Assembly: GCF_002727185.1 (NCBI RefSeq)
Contig: NZ_NIZW01000046.1
Span: 1-34,439, forward strand
Direction: 5' to 3'
DNA length: 34,439 bases
Source: Rhodopirellula bahusiensis
Lineage (GTDB): Bacteria; Planctomycetota; Planctomycetia; Pirellulales; Pirellulaceae
In this document: positions 16,254 through 25,087 of the stretch, piece by piece
How the letters are laid out: every line of letters starts with the position of its first letter
Position numbering within the stretch: position 1 is the stretch's first letter
The notes under the pieces: generated by a model
Databases searched by the model: none
Seen by the model: only the letters and a program-made list of their open reading frames with translations
What the model was told of the DNA's origin: nothing
Program-made: the position numbers and the translations under genes

Positions 16254-16287
16254 GCACAACATGGTTTTTCGCTAGGTCCGTCGTCGC
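16254..16287 (+). other. half attC site at the right end of the array
   Basis: GCACAACATGG then GGTTTTTCG (one A shorter than the other L boxes) and GCTAGGTCCGTCG follow cassette 4. No matching CGTAAAAACC or GTT core is found downstream, so the site is truncated and the array ends here by deletion or decay. Confidence 0.7.
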
Positions 16288-16376
16288 ACGTTCTTTTTTC
16301 GGTATTGGTTTGCGAAGCTTTGAATGGGGTGCGGAGGTTGGGAAGCGATCCGAGTTGTTCGCTTGAAGCTGTGTTG

Positions 16377-16436
16377 ATCCGTGTCCATCCGTGGCTCACT
16401 CTTGTGTAGAAGTTTTGGCCACGGATTCACACTGAT
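16377..16436. repeat. intergenic inverted repeat
   Basis: ATCCGTGTCCATCCGTGGC (16377-16395) and GCCACGGATTCACACTGAT (16418-16436) are inverted copies with four mismatches. It is a widespread type of non-coding repeat (CCGTG...CCACGG). It fills most of the 16288-16616 gap together with sequence I cannot assign. Confidence 0.5.
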
Positions 16437-16616
16437 TTTCACAGATGTTTGCGCAGTGTTGTTTGGGTCGTTGTACCTATTGGTGTGTTCCTACGATGTC
16501 CTCGCGAATTCTTCGGGTTGGATACCGTTTTTGGACTTCGATGGGCACGCAGCATCATCTTTGTGTGGAGGCCGTCTGGGCCGCCTCGTCACTGACTTGT
16601 TGGACGACGTTTGGGT

Positions 16617-17405
16617 CTAGACCTTTTTGAGGTCGATGACGCGGGTTCCGGAAAGGGAGTCGTGCCATCCGACTCGGTTGTCACCAAATAGGTAAGAGAG
16701 CGGGTCGAATGGGATCATCCGGGCCAAACTTCGGCCGAGAATCTTTCCGAAGCCGGCTTTGTCACCGTCGACCGAAACGACTCGTGTTTTCGTAATGAAT
16801 TTGGCGAGTGTTGCCCCGAAGATCGCTTCCATGAACACGTAGTAGAAGGCGAAGAAGCCAAGCCCCAGACCGGTCGAAACGAGTCCCATCGTCGCTTCTT
16901 GTTCAGGAGTCATTTCGACGCCGTACATCGCGATGAAACCGAATCCGACAACGATCCCGATTCCGAACGAGAAGACTTGGACGAAGATTCCATCGATGAA
17001 GTAGTTGAGGAATCGTTTATTCTGTGATGCGAATTTGTCCGACGTGGTTGCCACTGAGTTCGATGCTTCGTGCAGTGACGATGCGTATGGGTTGTGGCCT
17101 CCGCCGCTGGACGCGGTTGGCATCATTCCGGGTTTGGGAGCCACGGCGACCGGGGAAAGGTCGGTTTCGGTGAGTTCGTCAAACAACCCAGCGTCGGCCC
17201 CCAGAGGACTGGCAGCGGGCTGTGGACTTCGGGCCGAAGCGGCAGGTCTTGTTGGAGCCGCGGTCGGCCGGGTCGCGCCAGTTGATGCGGTTGCTTTTGG
17301 AGCGGGGACACGCAACTGCTTCCCGCACGGGCATTTCACGGTCTTGCCCGCAGCCGTGTCAGGAACTTGGAGCAGTTTGGAACAACCCGGGCATTTCAAT
17401 TTCAT
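16617..17405 (-). CDS. RDD-family membrane protein with N-terminal zinc ribbon
   Basis: A 262-residue protein. Residues 1-35 form a zinc-ribbon-like element (CPGCSKLL, then CPCGKQLRVP). A Pro/Ala/Thr-rich linker runs to about 115, then an RDD domain follows with two or three membrane segments (VQVFSFGIGIVVGFGFIAMYG, GLGLGFFAFYYVFMEAIFGA) and the closing motif VGWHDSLSGTRVIDLKK. RDD proteins are membrane proteins, some acting in ion transport; the role here is unknown. The ribbon plus linker plus membrane domain is a common planctomycete layout. It ends 373 bases after the cassette array and points towards it. Confidence 0.82.
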   Translation of the reverse strand: MKLKCPGCSKLLQVPDTAAGKTVKCPCGKQLRVPAPKATASTGATRPTAAPTRPAASARSPQPAASPLGADAGLFDELTETDLSPVAVAPKPGMMPTASSGGGHNPYASSLHEASNSVATTSDKFASQNKRFLNYFIDGIFVQVFSFGIGIVVGFGFIAMYGVEMTPEQEATMGLVSTGLGLGFFAFYYVFMEAIFGATLAKFITKTRVVSVDGDKAGFGKILGRSLARMIPFDPLSYLFGDNRVGWHDSLSGTRVIDLKKV

Positions 17406-17649
17406 CGATCATCATTCCCATCGTTTTGGTTCCGGGAAAGTTTCCATCCGGAACAGCCAATTTCTCCGCGAATCGGTTCGCGACGATGGAGATCATAACC
17501 CAATTGATTGGTCAAAGATCAGGTTGGTTGTCAATTGCCACACGATCTATCGCCGCGTGGAGGCTGAATGCTCTGATTTCGGGGATTTCTCTGGCGGGTG
17601 CGGCCAAATGAATGCCGGTGCCGACGAATTGATTTGGGAAGATTCCATG

Positions 17650-17686
17650 AAAAAACGCCCGGGGCTCGCTTGAGCTTCCGGGCGTC
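17650..17686 (-). terminator. rho-independent terminator of the secreted-protein gene
   Basis: The stem ACGCCCGG/CCGGGCGT (17655-17662 and 17678-17685) is followed on the minus strand by six T. It lies 44 bases after the stop at 17730. The rest of 17406-17729 shows nothing else. Confidence 0.8.
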
Positions 17687-17729
17687 CTGGGAATCATTTG
17701 ATCAATTCGGCAACGTTGTGCCGTTGAGA

Positions 17730-18815
17730 TTATTCGATCGCACCGCCGAGGTCAGTAGCAGCGTCAACGCCGGCGTCCACATCAGTGTTGCCAGCTGCAC
17801 CGTTCAAGTTTGAGTTGACTTCGGTGCTAGCACCAGCGTCTCCATTGGGCGTGAAACCAGCGTCCACGTTCAACTCAGCATTCGCTCGCGTTTCGCCAAC
17901 AACATTTGCATCGGTCTGATTGTCGACTCGTGCGTCGGCGTTCACGTTAGCTTCGCTGTTTGTGTTAGCGGAAGCACGCGACTGAGTCGAAGCGTCCGTT
18001 TGAAGGTTAGCGTTTGCATCCACGTCACGGTCACCGTTCAGGTTGGCATCAGCGGATTGGTTCGTTTGAACCGCACCGTCGACTTCCGCGTCCAGGTTTT
18101 GTGTGGTGTTGCCATCGACCGATTGACCGCTTCGCGGCGGTGCCGCGTAGGCTTGATCAGCATTGCCATAGCCAGCTTGATACTGTTCTTGGCTACCGGT
18201 CGTGTTGGAGTTCGTTGCACCGTCGAAATAGATTCGTTGTCCGGAGACGCAGATGTATTCTCGGCCACTGGCGTCATGGCGTAGCGTGTGAACACCTTGG
18301 CTGGTGGAACCATACTGATTCACCGATCCATGGTGATAGGTGGTTCCTGCATGATGGGTCGTGCCAAACTGGGATCCACGGAAGTGATGACCTGTTTGCC
18401 CGTGTCCACTTTGGCCGTGTCTATATTGCACGTTGCCGCGGTTGGTGTAACCGTTGTGGTGCTGGTACCCGACGCCTGCATTTGCACCGACGTTTTGGTT
18501 GAACGATTGTCCATTGATGGTGGCGTTCTGACCCACGTTGGCTCGGATGCTCTGGCCAGAGTACACGTTTCCGTTTTGATCTGCTCGGCTGTTGGCAATT
18601 CCATTGGACTGAATGGATGAGCTGGCTGCAGCGTCATCGACTCGGTTGCGGAAACCATCCGCGGCTCCGCGAGTGATGTTCTGGGCTTGGCCAGCGGCTC
18701 GGCTGACTGCATTGCCAGCTTGGTTCGCGGCGTTGTTCAAAACACCCTGTGCGCTTGCCATCGTGCCGGTTGCGACGAATCCCAAGAACGCTGCTGAGTT
18801 GATGAATTTTCTCAT
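17730..18815 (-). CDS. low-complexity secreted protein rich in Asn, Ala, Asp, Gly
   Basis: A 361-residue exported protein. The ATG at 18815 is chosen because AGGA sits eight bases before it and a signal peptide follows at once (MRKFINSAAFLGFVATGTMASA). The middle is His/Gly/Tyr-rich (YRHGQSGHGQTGHHFRG). After a conserved-looking patch (GREYICVSGQRIYFDG) the C-terminal third is an irregular repeat of short blocks such as DANANLQTDAS, NTNSEANVNADARVD and TRANAELNVDAG. There are no cysteines in the repeats. It is likely periplasmic, surface or matrix material; no family recognised. The region 18816-19137 upstream holds no gene I can support. Confidence 0.75.
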   Translation of the reverse strand: MRKFINSAAFLGFVATGTMASAQGVLNNAANQAGNAVSRAAGQAQNITRGAADGFRNRVDDAAASSSIQSNGIANSRADQNGNVYSGQSIRANVGQNATINGQSFNQNVGANAGVGYQHHNGYTNRGNVQYRHGQSGHGQTGHHFRGSQFGTTHHAGTTYHHGSVNQYGSTSQGVHTLRHDASGREYICVSGQRIYFDGATNSNTTGSQEQYQAGYGNADQAYAAPPRSGQSVDGNTTQNLDAEVDGAVQTNQSADANLNGDRDVDANANLQTDASTQSRASANTNSEANVNADARVDNQTDANVVGETRANAELNVDAGFTPNGDAGASTEVNSNLNGAAGNTDVDAGVDAATDLGGAIE

Positions 18816-19137
18816 GTTGTTTTCCTTTGTTGTGGGGTGATGGGGCAAACGGACGAGTTGCTCTGAGCAGATGTCAAAGCGAAGGACTTTTCCGATGGGC
18901 TGCCCACTTCGTTTCTTCGATGGGAAAGCAATGTTGCAAGCGTTGTTCCGAAAGTTGCGAAATAGAAAGATTGTTTGACCGCAATGAGAAGATGGGTGGA
19001 TCAACGCAGTGAGCGGTCGCGACGCCGGTGGATGGTTCACCCGAGGCATCTCGCAGGGCGTCCGATGACCGCTCGATACCGGTTGTGACGCTTGTCGTTA
19101 ACGCGACAATGCTTTGTCGCTTGGCGATACGCAATCG

Positions 19138-19743
19138 CTAAACGCGTCCGAGAAGATGAGCACCGATCGCGGAAAGCAACAACGCACCGGGGACGATGCC
19201 CACGGCGGTCCAGAACGAATAGCGTTTGAACGACACGCCGCCCGCAGCGGCGACTCCGGCGGTCAAGTGTGCGCCCACACCGGGAATCTGCCGGCCGAGA
19301 ACCAAAAACCAGGGGCTGCCGGCCGGCCAACGGGACAACCATGTTGGCATCTTCTTCTGTGAGTCTTCCGCGGATTCCACGCCGGTCAGCAAGCGAATCG
19401 TCAGGAACTCCAGAATCGATCCGAGGAACCATCCGAGCCAACCCAGGAAGACTGCAAACGGGTACGAATACAGGCCTCCGTTGGCGATCACGATCACATC
19501 GGAGGGAACCGGTGCGGCGGCGACAACGGCGTGCAAAGGGATGGTGACGATGGGTGCGATCCAGCCCAACCGCTGGTGCATTTGACGCAAGTCATCGCCG
19601 CTGGTTTGAAACGCCAACCAGCAACCGACCAGCAACACGATCGGCAACGCCACGCGAAAAATGCGCTTCCAGAATGGTTTGGGGGCTTTGGGAACGCGTT
19701 CTTGTTCTCTTGGCAGGCTTTCGTTGGGGGCGCTGGTGTTCAC
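19138..19743 (-). CDS. VTT/DedA-like membrane protein
   Basis: A 201-residue inner-membrane protein of the VTT (SNARE-associated, TVP38/DedA) type. After a charged lead come a first helix (FRVALPIVLLVGCWLAF), a reentrant-type segment with APVPSDVIVIANGGLYSYPFAVFLGWLGWFLGS, and the family motif region FLVLGRQIPGVGAHLTAGVAAAGGVSFKRYSFWTAVG. The family is linked to lipid flipping and membrane homeostasis. The GTG start lies four bases after the hrpA stop, so it is probably translated from the same transcript. Confidence 0.82.
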   Translation of the reverse strand: MNTSAPNESLPREQERVPKAPKPFWKRIFRVALPIVLLVGCWLAFQTSGDDLRQMHQRLGWIAPIVTIPLHAVVAAAPVPSDVIVIANGGLYSYPFAVFLGWLGWFLGSILEFLTIRLLTGVESAEDSQKKMPTWLSRWPAGSPWFLVLGRQIPGVGAHLTAGVAAAGGVSFKRYSFWTAVGIVPGALLLSAIGAHLLGRV

Positions 19744-19747
19744 GGGA

Positions 19748-22700
19748 TCAGCCCAACAGCTTTTCGCAGCGTTTCTCGGACACCTTCACGGCGGTGCCGA
19801 GTGGCTGAGCGAATTGGCTGACTCGGAGTTCCTCGATCAGCCAACGGAATTCGCTGGTGCATTGTGATTTGGGATCCCGTCGGTCTTCCGGCAAGCCGTT
19901 CAGCCAGCGCTGCCATAGCCGATCAATCAATTGTCGGCTGTCGGCATCTCGCGAAGCGGCGCTGCTGGCTTTGTCGAGCCGATACGCAATCGCTTTCAGA
20001 TAGCGCGGCACGTGCTGAAGGTGTTGCCAGGGTGTCCACTGCACGAATTGATCTGCCACCAACCATTCGATTTGCTGCATGACGTCCGCGCGTACCTCAT
20101 TCAACTTGGGGGAACTGGATTCTTCCCACTGGCAACGCATTGAGTGGTACGCATCCGTCAGTTTGCCGAGCCAGCCTGCGATGTCTTGAGTTGCTTCACC
20201 GATTCGTTGCGGTGCCATTTTGATTCGCTCGTCGAACTCTGTTCGCTTTCGAACCACCGGCATCTTGCGACCCGGTTGGCTTTCGACCAACGCGACTCGA
20301 ACGATCAGGTCCGCGAGTGCCGTTTCAATCACCGCCGAAGAGACGATCGGTGCCAGTTTGATTTTGGCTTCCGCTAGGGCCGGCAGATGTCGGACCTGGG
20401 CACGCAAGTCTTTTCGACAAGCGATTGCAAACAGTCGCATCATGCCGAGCCGGGTGGCGTCTTCCGCGGCGGCTTCGTCGGAGAACAGCTTGGTCGAGAC
20501 CGAGTCGCCTTGATCAACCAGTCCGGGATACTGGGCGACCTGAACTCCGCCACGTTTGCGAACGACCTCACGAGGCAACACGTCCAGTTCGAACGTTGTC
20601 ATCTTGTCGCGAGACCAGTCCGCTTCCGGACCGCTGGCCGCGGCGGCAACTTCGGCGTCGTCGATCACGCGCGAGCCGAGCTTGGCTTTGACAGCGTCAA
20701 CCCCGCGAGTTTTCTCGATCACGTTGCCGGTGTCGTCGACGACGTTGACGAGAAACTGCAGATGAGGCTCAAGCTTTTCGTCTTGGAAATCCGACTCGAC
20801 CACACGGACTTCCGCGTGCCGCGTCAACGCTTCGCACAGAGTCGGCATGAATGGCACTGTACCGCGTTTGTCGGAAATTTCCGCGACGACTCGGGCCGCG
20901 ACATCGGCGGCGGGAACCAGGTTGCGACGCAATCGTTTGGGCAACGATTTGATCATCGCGATGACTTTGGGTTCCAGCAAACCAGGCACCAACCAACCGA
21001 GTGCATCGTCGCTGACTTGTGGGAGCGCGGCTTCATGGATGGTCAGGTGAACGCCGTCGTCCTCGGCTCCTGGACGGAAGTGATACTGCAGTGGTAAACG
21101 AGACGATCCCGCGGCCAATTCGTCAGGGTAAGCGTCCTCGGCGATCGCGACGGAGTCGACGGACACGATGTCTTGCGGACGCAGGTACGGCGTTGTCTCA
21201 GAATCCTCGTCGGGAGTTTCGGGTGGTGGATCCGCCAACCAAGCCGCGAGGGCGACGTCGTCGTTCAGTTTGGACACCCAAGCCGGCGTGGGACTTTGCC
21301 GATCAAACTTTTCCAAACGCGGTCGATCACACACGTCTTCTGGCAATCGTGACGCATAGAAAGACAACAACGAGTAGTCATCAACGACCAAGTCACGGCG
21401 ACGCGTTTTGGCAGCTAGTTTTTCGATCGATTCGATCAAGCGTCGGTTGTGGCGGACGAACTTCGCGGTCGTCGGCAATTCGTTCTCCAGCAATCCGTGG
21501 CGGATCAACAGGTCTCGCGAGGTGGCCGGATCGATGGGTGCCAGCGGAACGCGGCGGCGAACGACGACCGGTAAACCGAACAACGATTGGCGTTGGTAGC
21601 AGAACGCTCCGCCGCTTTTGCGACTCCAGTGCGGGTCGCTGTAGGACGCTTTGAGCAAGTGCGGCGCAACGGCCTCAATCCATCCGGGTTGAATCTTCGC
21701 ACACGTCCGAGCGTATTGTTTGGCGGTTTCAACCAACTCGGCGGCAACAATCCATTTCGGTTTGGCATCGAAGATTCCGCTGCCGGGCCACAGGAACAAC
21801 TTCAGTCCGCCCGCACCGGTGTACTCGTTCTTATCGCCGGCCATTGCGATCCCAGATAGCAAACCCGTCATCAAGGCTTGATGGATCAGAGCGTACTTGT
21901 CCTGATCAACGACCGGTTGTTCTTGGTCGGCTTTGGCGGGATCCAAGTCGGCATAGCGGATCTTTCCGACGGAGCCTCGTGATTTGGACGACTTGTTCTT
22001 CGAACGACGTTTGCCTTCACCGATCGTGGCCGCCATCTCTTTGAGTTGGCGATACACGTCCGACCACTCTCGCATTCGAGTTGGGGACAAGAAATTCTTG
22101 CGAAGGATTCGCGTGAGTTTTCCTCGACTGTGATCGCTTCGCATCGTGTCGTAGAAACGCCACAGTCTCAGCAGCGAAAGGAAGTCGCTTTCGGGATCTT
22201 TGAATGCTGAGTGAGCTTCATCGGCGGCGGCACGTTTTTCGGGCGGACGGTCGCGAGGATCGGGGTTTTCCATCGCGGCGGCAATGGGCAAGACTTCCGG
22301 CAGCACGCCCATCTCTTTGGCAGCGATCAGGATGCGCCCAACGCGAGGGTCGACGGGCAGGCGACCGAGTTGCCAACCAATTTCCGTCAGTTCCTTGTCT
22401 TCGTCGATTGCACCGAGTTCGTGCAGCGTTCGCATGCCTTCGCGGATGACTTCGGCACGGGGTGGATCGATCAGCGGGAACTCTTCCAGCCGACCAAGAC
22501 GCAGCGCTTTGCTTTGCAGGACGACGCTGGCCAGGTTCGTTCGCCGAATCTCGGGAGTCGTGAAGGCGTCGCGGGTTTCGAAGTCTTCGACACTGTACAG
22601 ACGCACGCAGATCCCGGGGCCGACTCGACCACAACGACCGGAACGTTGGTTGGCACTGGCGCGGCTGATCGCTTCGACAGGCAATCGTTGGACCTTGGTT

Positions 22701-23899
22701 CGTGCGCTGTAGCGACTGATTCGAGCGGTGCCCGAATCGATCACGTAGCGGATGCCGGGAACCGTCAGAGACGACTCCGCGACGTTGGTCGCGAAGATGA
22801 TTCGGCGTTTGTTGCCGCTGGGGTGAAAGATCGCTTGTTGTTGCGATTGAGGCAGCCGAGCGTACAGCGGCAACAGTTCGACTCGGTTGGTCAGCCCCAT
22901 GCGTTTGTAGTGGCCGGCAACTCGGTGGCTGACTTCACGGATGTCGCGTTCGGTGGGCAAGAACACCAGCGTGTCGCCGCTGCCGTCTCGTGACAGCGAA
23001 TCGAGACCGCCGATCACGTGACGCGAAAGATCGTAGTGACGCCCGTCGATTTCGGCGTCTTCGCCGGCGATTTCTTCCCAAGGAAGGTACCGCAGTTCGA
23101 CCGGGTAACCGCGGCCTTCGACTTGCAGAATCGGAGCCGGGAGGACGTTGGATTCGTTTTCAGGGTCGCTGGCGGCTTCTTCGCAGGAGGTGCCGAAGTG
23201 TTCAGCAAAACGTTCGGCGTCGATCGTTGCCGAGGTGATGATGACTTTCAGTTCAGGACGGCGGTCGATTAGTTGCCGCAGGTAGCCCATCAAGAAATCA
23301 ATGTTGAGCGAACGCTCGTGGGCTTCGTCGATGATGATGGCGCTGTAGTTGCGCAGATTGCGATCACTTCGGGTTTCCGCCAACAGAATCCCGTCGGTCA
23401 TCAGCTTGATCTTGGTGCGATCGCTGGTTTGATCGCCAAAGCGGACTTGGTAACCGATGGCTCCACCGAGTTTGGTTTCGGTTTCCTCCGCCAAACGAGT
23501 CGCGATGCTGCGGGCGGCCAAACGTCGGGGCTGGGTGTGGCCGATCATGCCGCGTTCGCCCAAGCCAGCATCAAGCAGCATCTTGGGAAGCTGCGTGCTT
23601 TTACCGCTGCCCGTTTCGCCGCACACAACCAGGACTTGGTTTTCGGCGAGCAGGTCCACAATCGCGTCGCGATGGGCCGTGATCGGCAACTCGCTCGGGT
23701 ATTCGATCTTGATTGGCGGATCCGCCGGACCGGTCGCACCGTTGGCCTGATCCTCGCCCGCGGGGCTCTCGCCGTTTGGAATAGATTCCGTCGATGCGAG
23801 GTCGACCGGTGGAAGTTCGACGTCGCTTGGCAGGGAGGGACTGTGCGGTTTCAGCGGGCTACTTGGTTTCTGATTCACTTGGATCCATCGATCGGGCAA
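19748..23899 (-). CDS. hrpA: ATP-dependent RNA helicase HrpA (DEAH box)
   Basis: A 1383-residue DEAH-box helicase of the usual HrpA length. A Pro/Ser/Asp-rich lead (1-65) precedes motif I GETGSGKST (about 94-102), TQPRRLAARS, motif II DEAH (191-194), SATIDAERF, and motif VI region NQRSGRCGRVGPG. A helicase-associated domain and a long C-terminal DUF3418 region follow. HrpA-type enzymes act in mRNA processing and in releasing stalled ribosomes. The TTG at 23899 or the GTG at 23878 may be the start; the latter has GGA five bases upstream. Both overlap the preceding PH-domain gene, which suggests coupling. Confidence 0.93.
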   Translation of the reverse strand: MPDRWIQVNQKPSSPLKPHSPSLPSDVELPPVDLASTESIPNGESPAGEDQANGATGPADPPIKIEYPSELPITAHRDAIVDLLAENQVLVVCGETGSGKSTQLPKMLLDAGLGERGMIGHTQPRRLAARSIATRLAEETETKLGGAIGYQVRFGDQTSDRTKIKLMTDGILLAETRSDRNLRNYSAIIIDEAHERSLNIDFLMGYLRQLIDRRPELKVIITSATIDAERFAEHFGTSCEEAASDPENESNVLPAPILQVEGRGYPVELRYLPWEEIAGEDAEIDGRHYDLSRHVIGGLDSLSRDGSGDTLVFLPTERDIREVSHRVAGHYKRMGLTNRVELLPLYARLPQSQQQAIFHPSGNKRRIIFATNVAESSLTVPGIRYVIDSGTARISRYSARTKVQRLPVEAISRASANQRSGRCGRVGPGICVRLYSVEDFETRDAFTTPEIRRTNLASVVLQSKALRLGRLEEFPLIDPPRAEVIREGMRTLHELGAIDEDKELTEIGWQLGRLPVDPRVGRILIAAKEMGVLPEVLPIAAAMENPDPRDRPPEKRAAADEAHSAFKDPESDFLSLLRLWRFYDTMRSDHSRGKLTRILRKNFLSPTRMREWSDVYRQLKEMAATIGEGKRRSKNKSSKSRGSVGKIRYADLDPAKADQEQPVVDQDKYALIHQALMTGLLSGIAMAGDKNEYTGAGGLKLFLWPGSGIFDAKPKWIVAAELVETAKQYARTCAKIQPGWIEAVAPHLLKASYSDPHWSRKSGGAFCYQRQSLFGLPVVVRRRVPLAPIDPATSRDLLIRHGLLENELPTTAKFVRHNRRLIESIEKLAAKTRRRDLVVDDYSLLSFYASRLPEDVCDRPRLEKFDRQSPTPAWVSKLNDDVALAAWLADPPPETPDEDSETTPYLRPQDIVSVDSVAIAEDAYPDELAAGSSRLPLQYHFRPGAEDDGVHLTIHEAALPQVSDDALGWLVPGLLEPKVIAMIKSLPKRLRRNLVPAADVAARVVAEISDKRGTVPFMPTLCEALTRHAEVRVVESDFQDEKLEPHLQFLVNVVDDTGNVIEKTRGVDAVKAKLGSRVIDDAEVAAAASGPEADWSRDKMTTFELDVLPREVVRKRGGVQVAQYPGLVDQGDSVSTKLFSDEAAAEDATRLGMMRLFAIACRKDLRAQVRHLPALAEAKIKLAPIVSSAVIETALADLIVRVALVESQPGRKMPVVRKRTEFDERIKMAPQRIGEATQDIAGWLGKLTDAYHSMRCQWEESSSPKLNEVRADVMQQIEWLVADQFVQWTPWQHLQHVPRYLKAIAYRLDKASSAASRDADSRQLIDRLWQRWLNGLPEDRRDPKSQCTSEFRWLIEELRVSQFAQPLGTAVKVSEKRCEKLLG

Positions 23900-24308
23900 C
23901 TCGGTCCATCAATTCCTCGATGAAGCGTTCTCGTTCTTCGGGGGAAAGAATGTGATCGCGTTTGGCGGTGCGAACAATCACCCTTTTCAGTGACATCGCC
24001 GGGCCGCTGATCCAAGTCGATGACGGAATCGCTTCGGTGATGTCGGCGTAAGCGACTTGGTAACAGATCAATCCACAGCGAATCGATAGAGCATCGTCCA
24101 GCAAGGTGTAGCGGCAAGGGATTGTGAACACACCGGTCACCGCCGCGATCGCTGCGGCCATCAGGATCATCGTGCCAGCCTCGTCGGCGCGGCCTTCGTT
24201 CAACAAATACGCGGCGAACGCGATGGCCATGAAGATCGGGGCGAGCAGCAGAACGAGCAGCCATCGATCGACGGCGGATGGGTAGACGAGCGGGGCAGTG
24301 TTTCTCAT
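23859..24308 (-). CDS. PH-domain membrane protein
   Basis: A 149-residue protein with two membrane segments (DRWLLVLLLAPIFMAIAFAAYLL and GTMILMAAAIAAVTGVFTIP), then a bacterial PH-like domain (YTLLDDALSIRCGLICYQVAYADITEAIPS, then RVIVRTAKRDHILSPEERERFIEEL). This layout matches the small YyaB-type bPH proteins of unknown function. It is the first gene of the run PH-hrpA-VTT and overlaps the hrpA start by 20-41 bases. It diverges from the sigma factor gene across 218 bases (24309-24526) in which I see no clear promoter elements. Confidence 0.8.
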   Translation of the reverse strand: MRNTAPLVYPSAVDRWLLVLLLAPIFMAIAFAAYLLNEGRADEAGTMILMAAAIAAVTGVFTIPCRYTLLDDALSIRCGLICYQVAYADITEAIPSSTWISGPAMSLKRVIVRTAKRDHILSPEERERFIEELMDRVARSMDPSESETK

Positions 24309-24526
24309 TCGAGCAGTTTACCAGCCGAGATGGTTTTGTTGACCGGAGGCACGCTGCGTTGGATAGCCAATTCAGAGAGCAGTTTTGCCACCAATGTTCG
24401 GGGTTTTGACCGCGAAATCGGCCATTTTGGGAACAACTGCACGAAAAATCTTCAGTTTTCTGTAACGAACCGGAATCTCGCCGCAATTGCTAGTGAGACC
24501 GAAATGCCCGCCATTAAAATCTGTTC

Positions 24527-25087
24527 ATGACCGATCGTTCCCATCCCGCCGCAAATCGCCTGGCCGCCGAATCGGCGGAGGAGCACTTTGTGCAATTGGT
24601 GACGGAACATCAGCCGCGGATTGGTGCCTATATCCAGTCGCTGATGGGCGACGCGAATCGGGCCGCTGACGTGCTCCAGGAGACCAATTTGGTGCTTTGG
24701 CGACGCAAATCGGACTACCAGGTCGGCAAACCGTTCTTGCCATGGGCGTTTGGAATCGCTCGTTTGCAGGTGCTTTCGAACCTGCGAGACAAACGTCGCG
24801 CTCCGTCCTTGCTCGACGCGGATGTTGCCGAGCTGGTTTCGACGGAAGTGGAAACGGAGGCCGAGCGTTTGAACGAGATCCAGTCCGCTCTTTCGGAGTG
24901 TTTGAATTCGTTGCCCGAAAAGCGTCGGCAAATGATTCAAGACCGTTACTTCGAATCTCAAACCATCGATCAAATCGCCAATTCAATGAGTCAAGGAAGC
25001 TCGAACGTTCGTGTGACCTTAATGCGAGTCCGGCGACAGTTGGCCGATTGCATCGAACGTCGCTTGGCAACCGGAGGTGCCCTTTGA
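24527..25087 (+). CDS. ECF-type RNA polymerase sigma factor
   Basis: A 186-residue sigma-70-family ECF factor. Region 2 lies at about 15-85 (IGAYIQSLMGDANRAADVLQETNLVLWRR, then FLPWAFGIARLQVLSNLRDKR), and region 4 at about 120-180 (LPEKRRQMIQDRYFESQTIDQIANSM, then VRVTLMRVRRQLADCIERRL). It belongs to the planctomycete/verrucomicrobial ECF group usually placed before a FecR-LamG protein, exactly as here. The stop overlaps the next start by TTGA. It probably directs transcription of its own operon; the target promoter was not identified. Confidence 0.92.
   Translation: MTDRSHPAANRLAAESAEEHFVQLVTEHQPRIGAYIQSLMGDANRAADVLQETNLVLWRRKSDYQVGKPFLPWAFGIARLQVLSNLRDKRRAPSLLDADVAELVSTEVETEAERLNEIQSALSECLNSLPEKRRQMIQDRYFESQTIDQIANSMSQGSSNVRVTLMRVRRQLADCIERRLATGGAL

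Larger units (their letters stand above)
13408..16287 (+). mobile_element. integron-type gene cassette array without integrase (CALIN-like)
   Basis: Four cassettes in one direction: 13408-14383 (ATP-grasp), 14384-15230 (frameshifted gene plus MITE), 15231-15866 (hypothetical) and from 15867 (membrane protein). Junctions are of the G|TT type inside GTT cores. Cassette ends are complementary: GTTAGCGGACCC with GGGTCCGCTAAC (cassette 1) and GTTGTCGGGCAC with GTGCCCGACAAC (cassette 3) are perfect over 12 bases. Between cassettes lie sites sharing AACATGGTTTTTACG on the left and CGTAAAAACCTTCCGTT on the right. These pair through a 10-bp L box with unpaired AT and TTCC spacers, as in attC sites. 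No integrase gene is in the window. The last site has only its left half. Confidence 0.85.

Noticed and set aside
13363..16287. Repeated spacer-like sites as a CRISPR array
   Set aside because: The repeats are about 136 bp, hairpin-forming and 500-850 bp apart with genes between them, and no cas gene is present.
16381..16620. 79-codon plus-strand open frame from a GTG
   Set aside because: Its first 20 codons lie in the inverted repeat at 16377-16436, no ribosome site is seen, and the composition is not protein-like.
17005..17673. 222-codon plus-strand open frame
   Set aside because: It is antisense to the RDD gene, whose domain structure is clear, and runs into the terminator of the neighbouring gene.
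18874..19134. 86-codon minus-strand frame between the VTT gene and the secreted-protein gene
   Set aside because: TTG start without a ribosome site, no recognisable domain, and it overlaps the likely promoter region of the secreted-protein gene.
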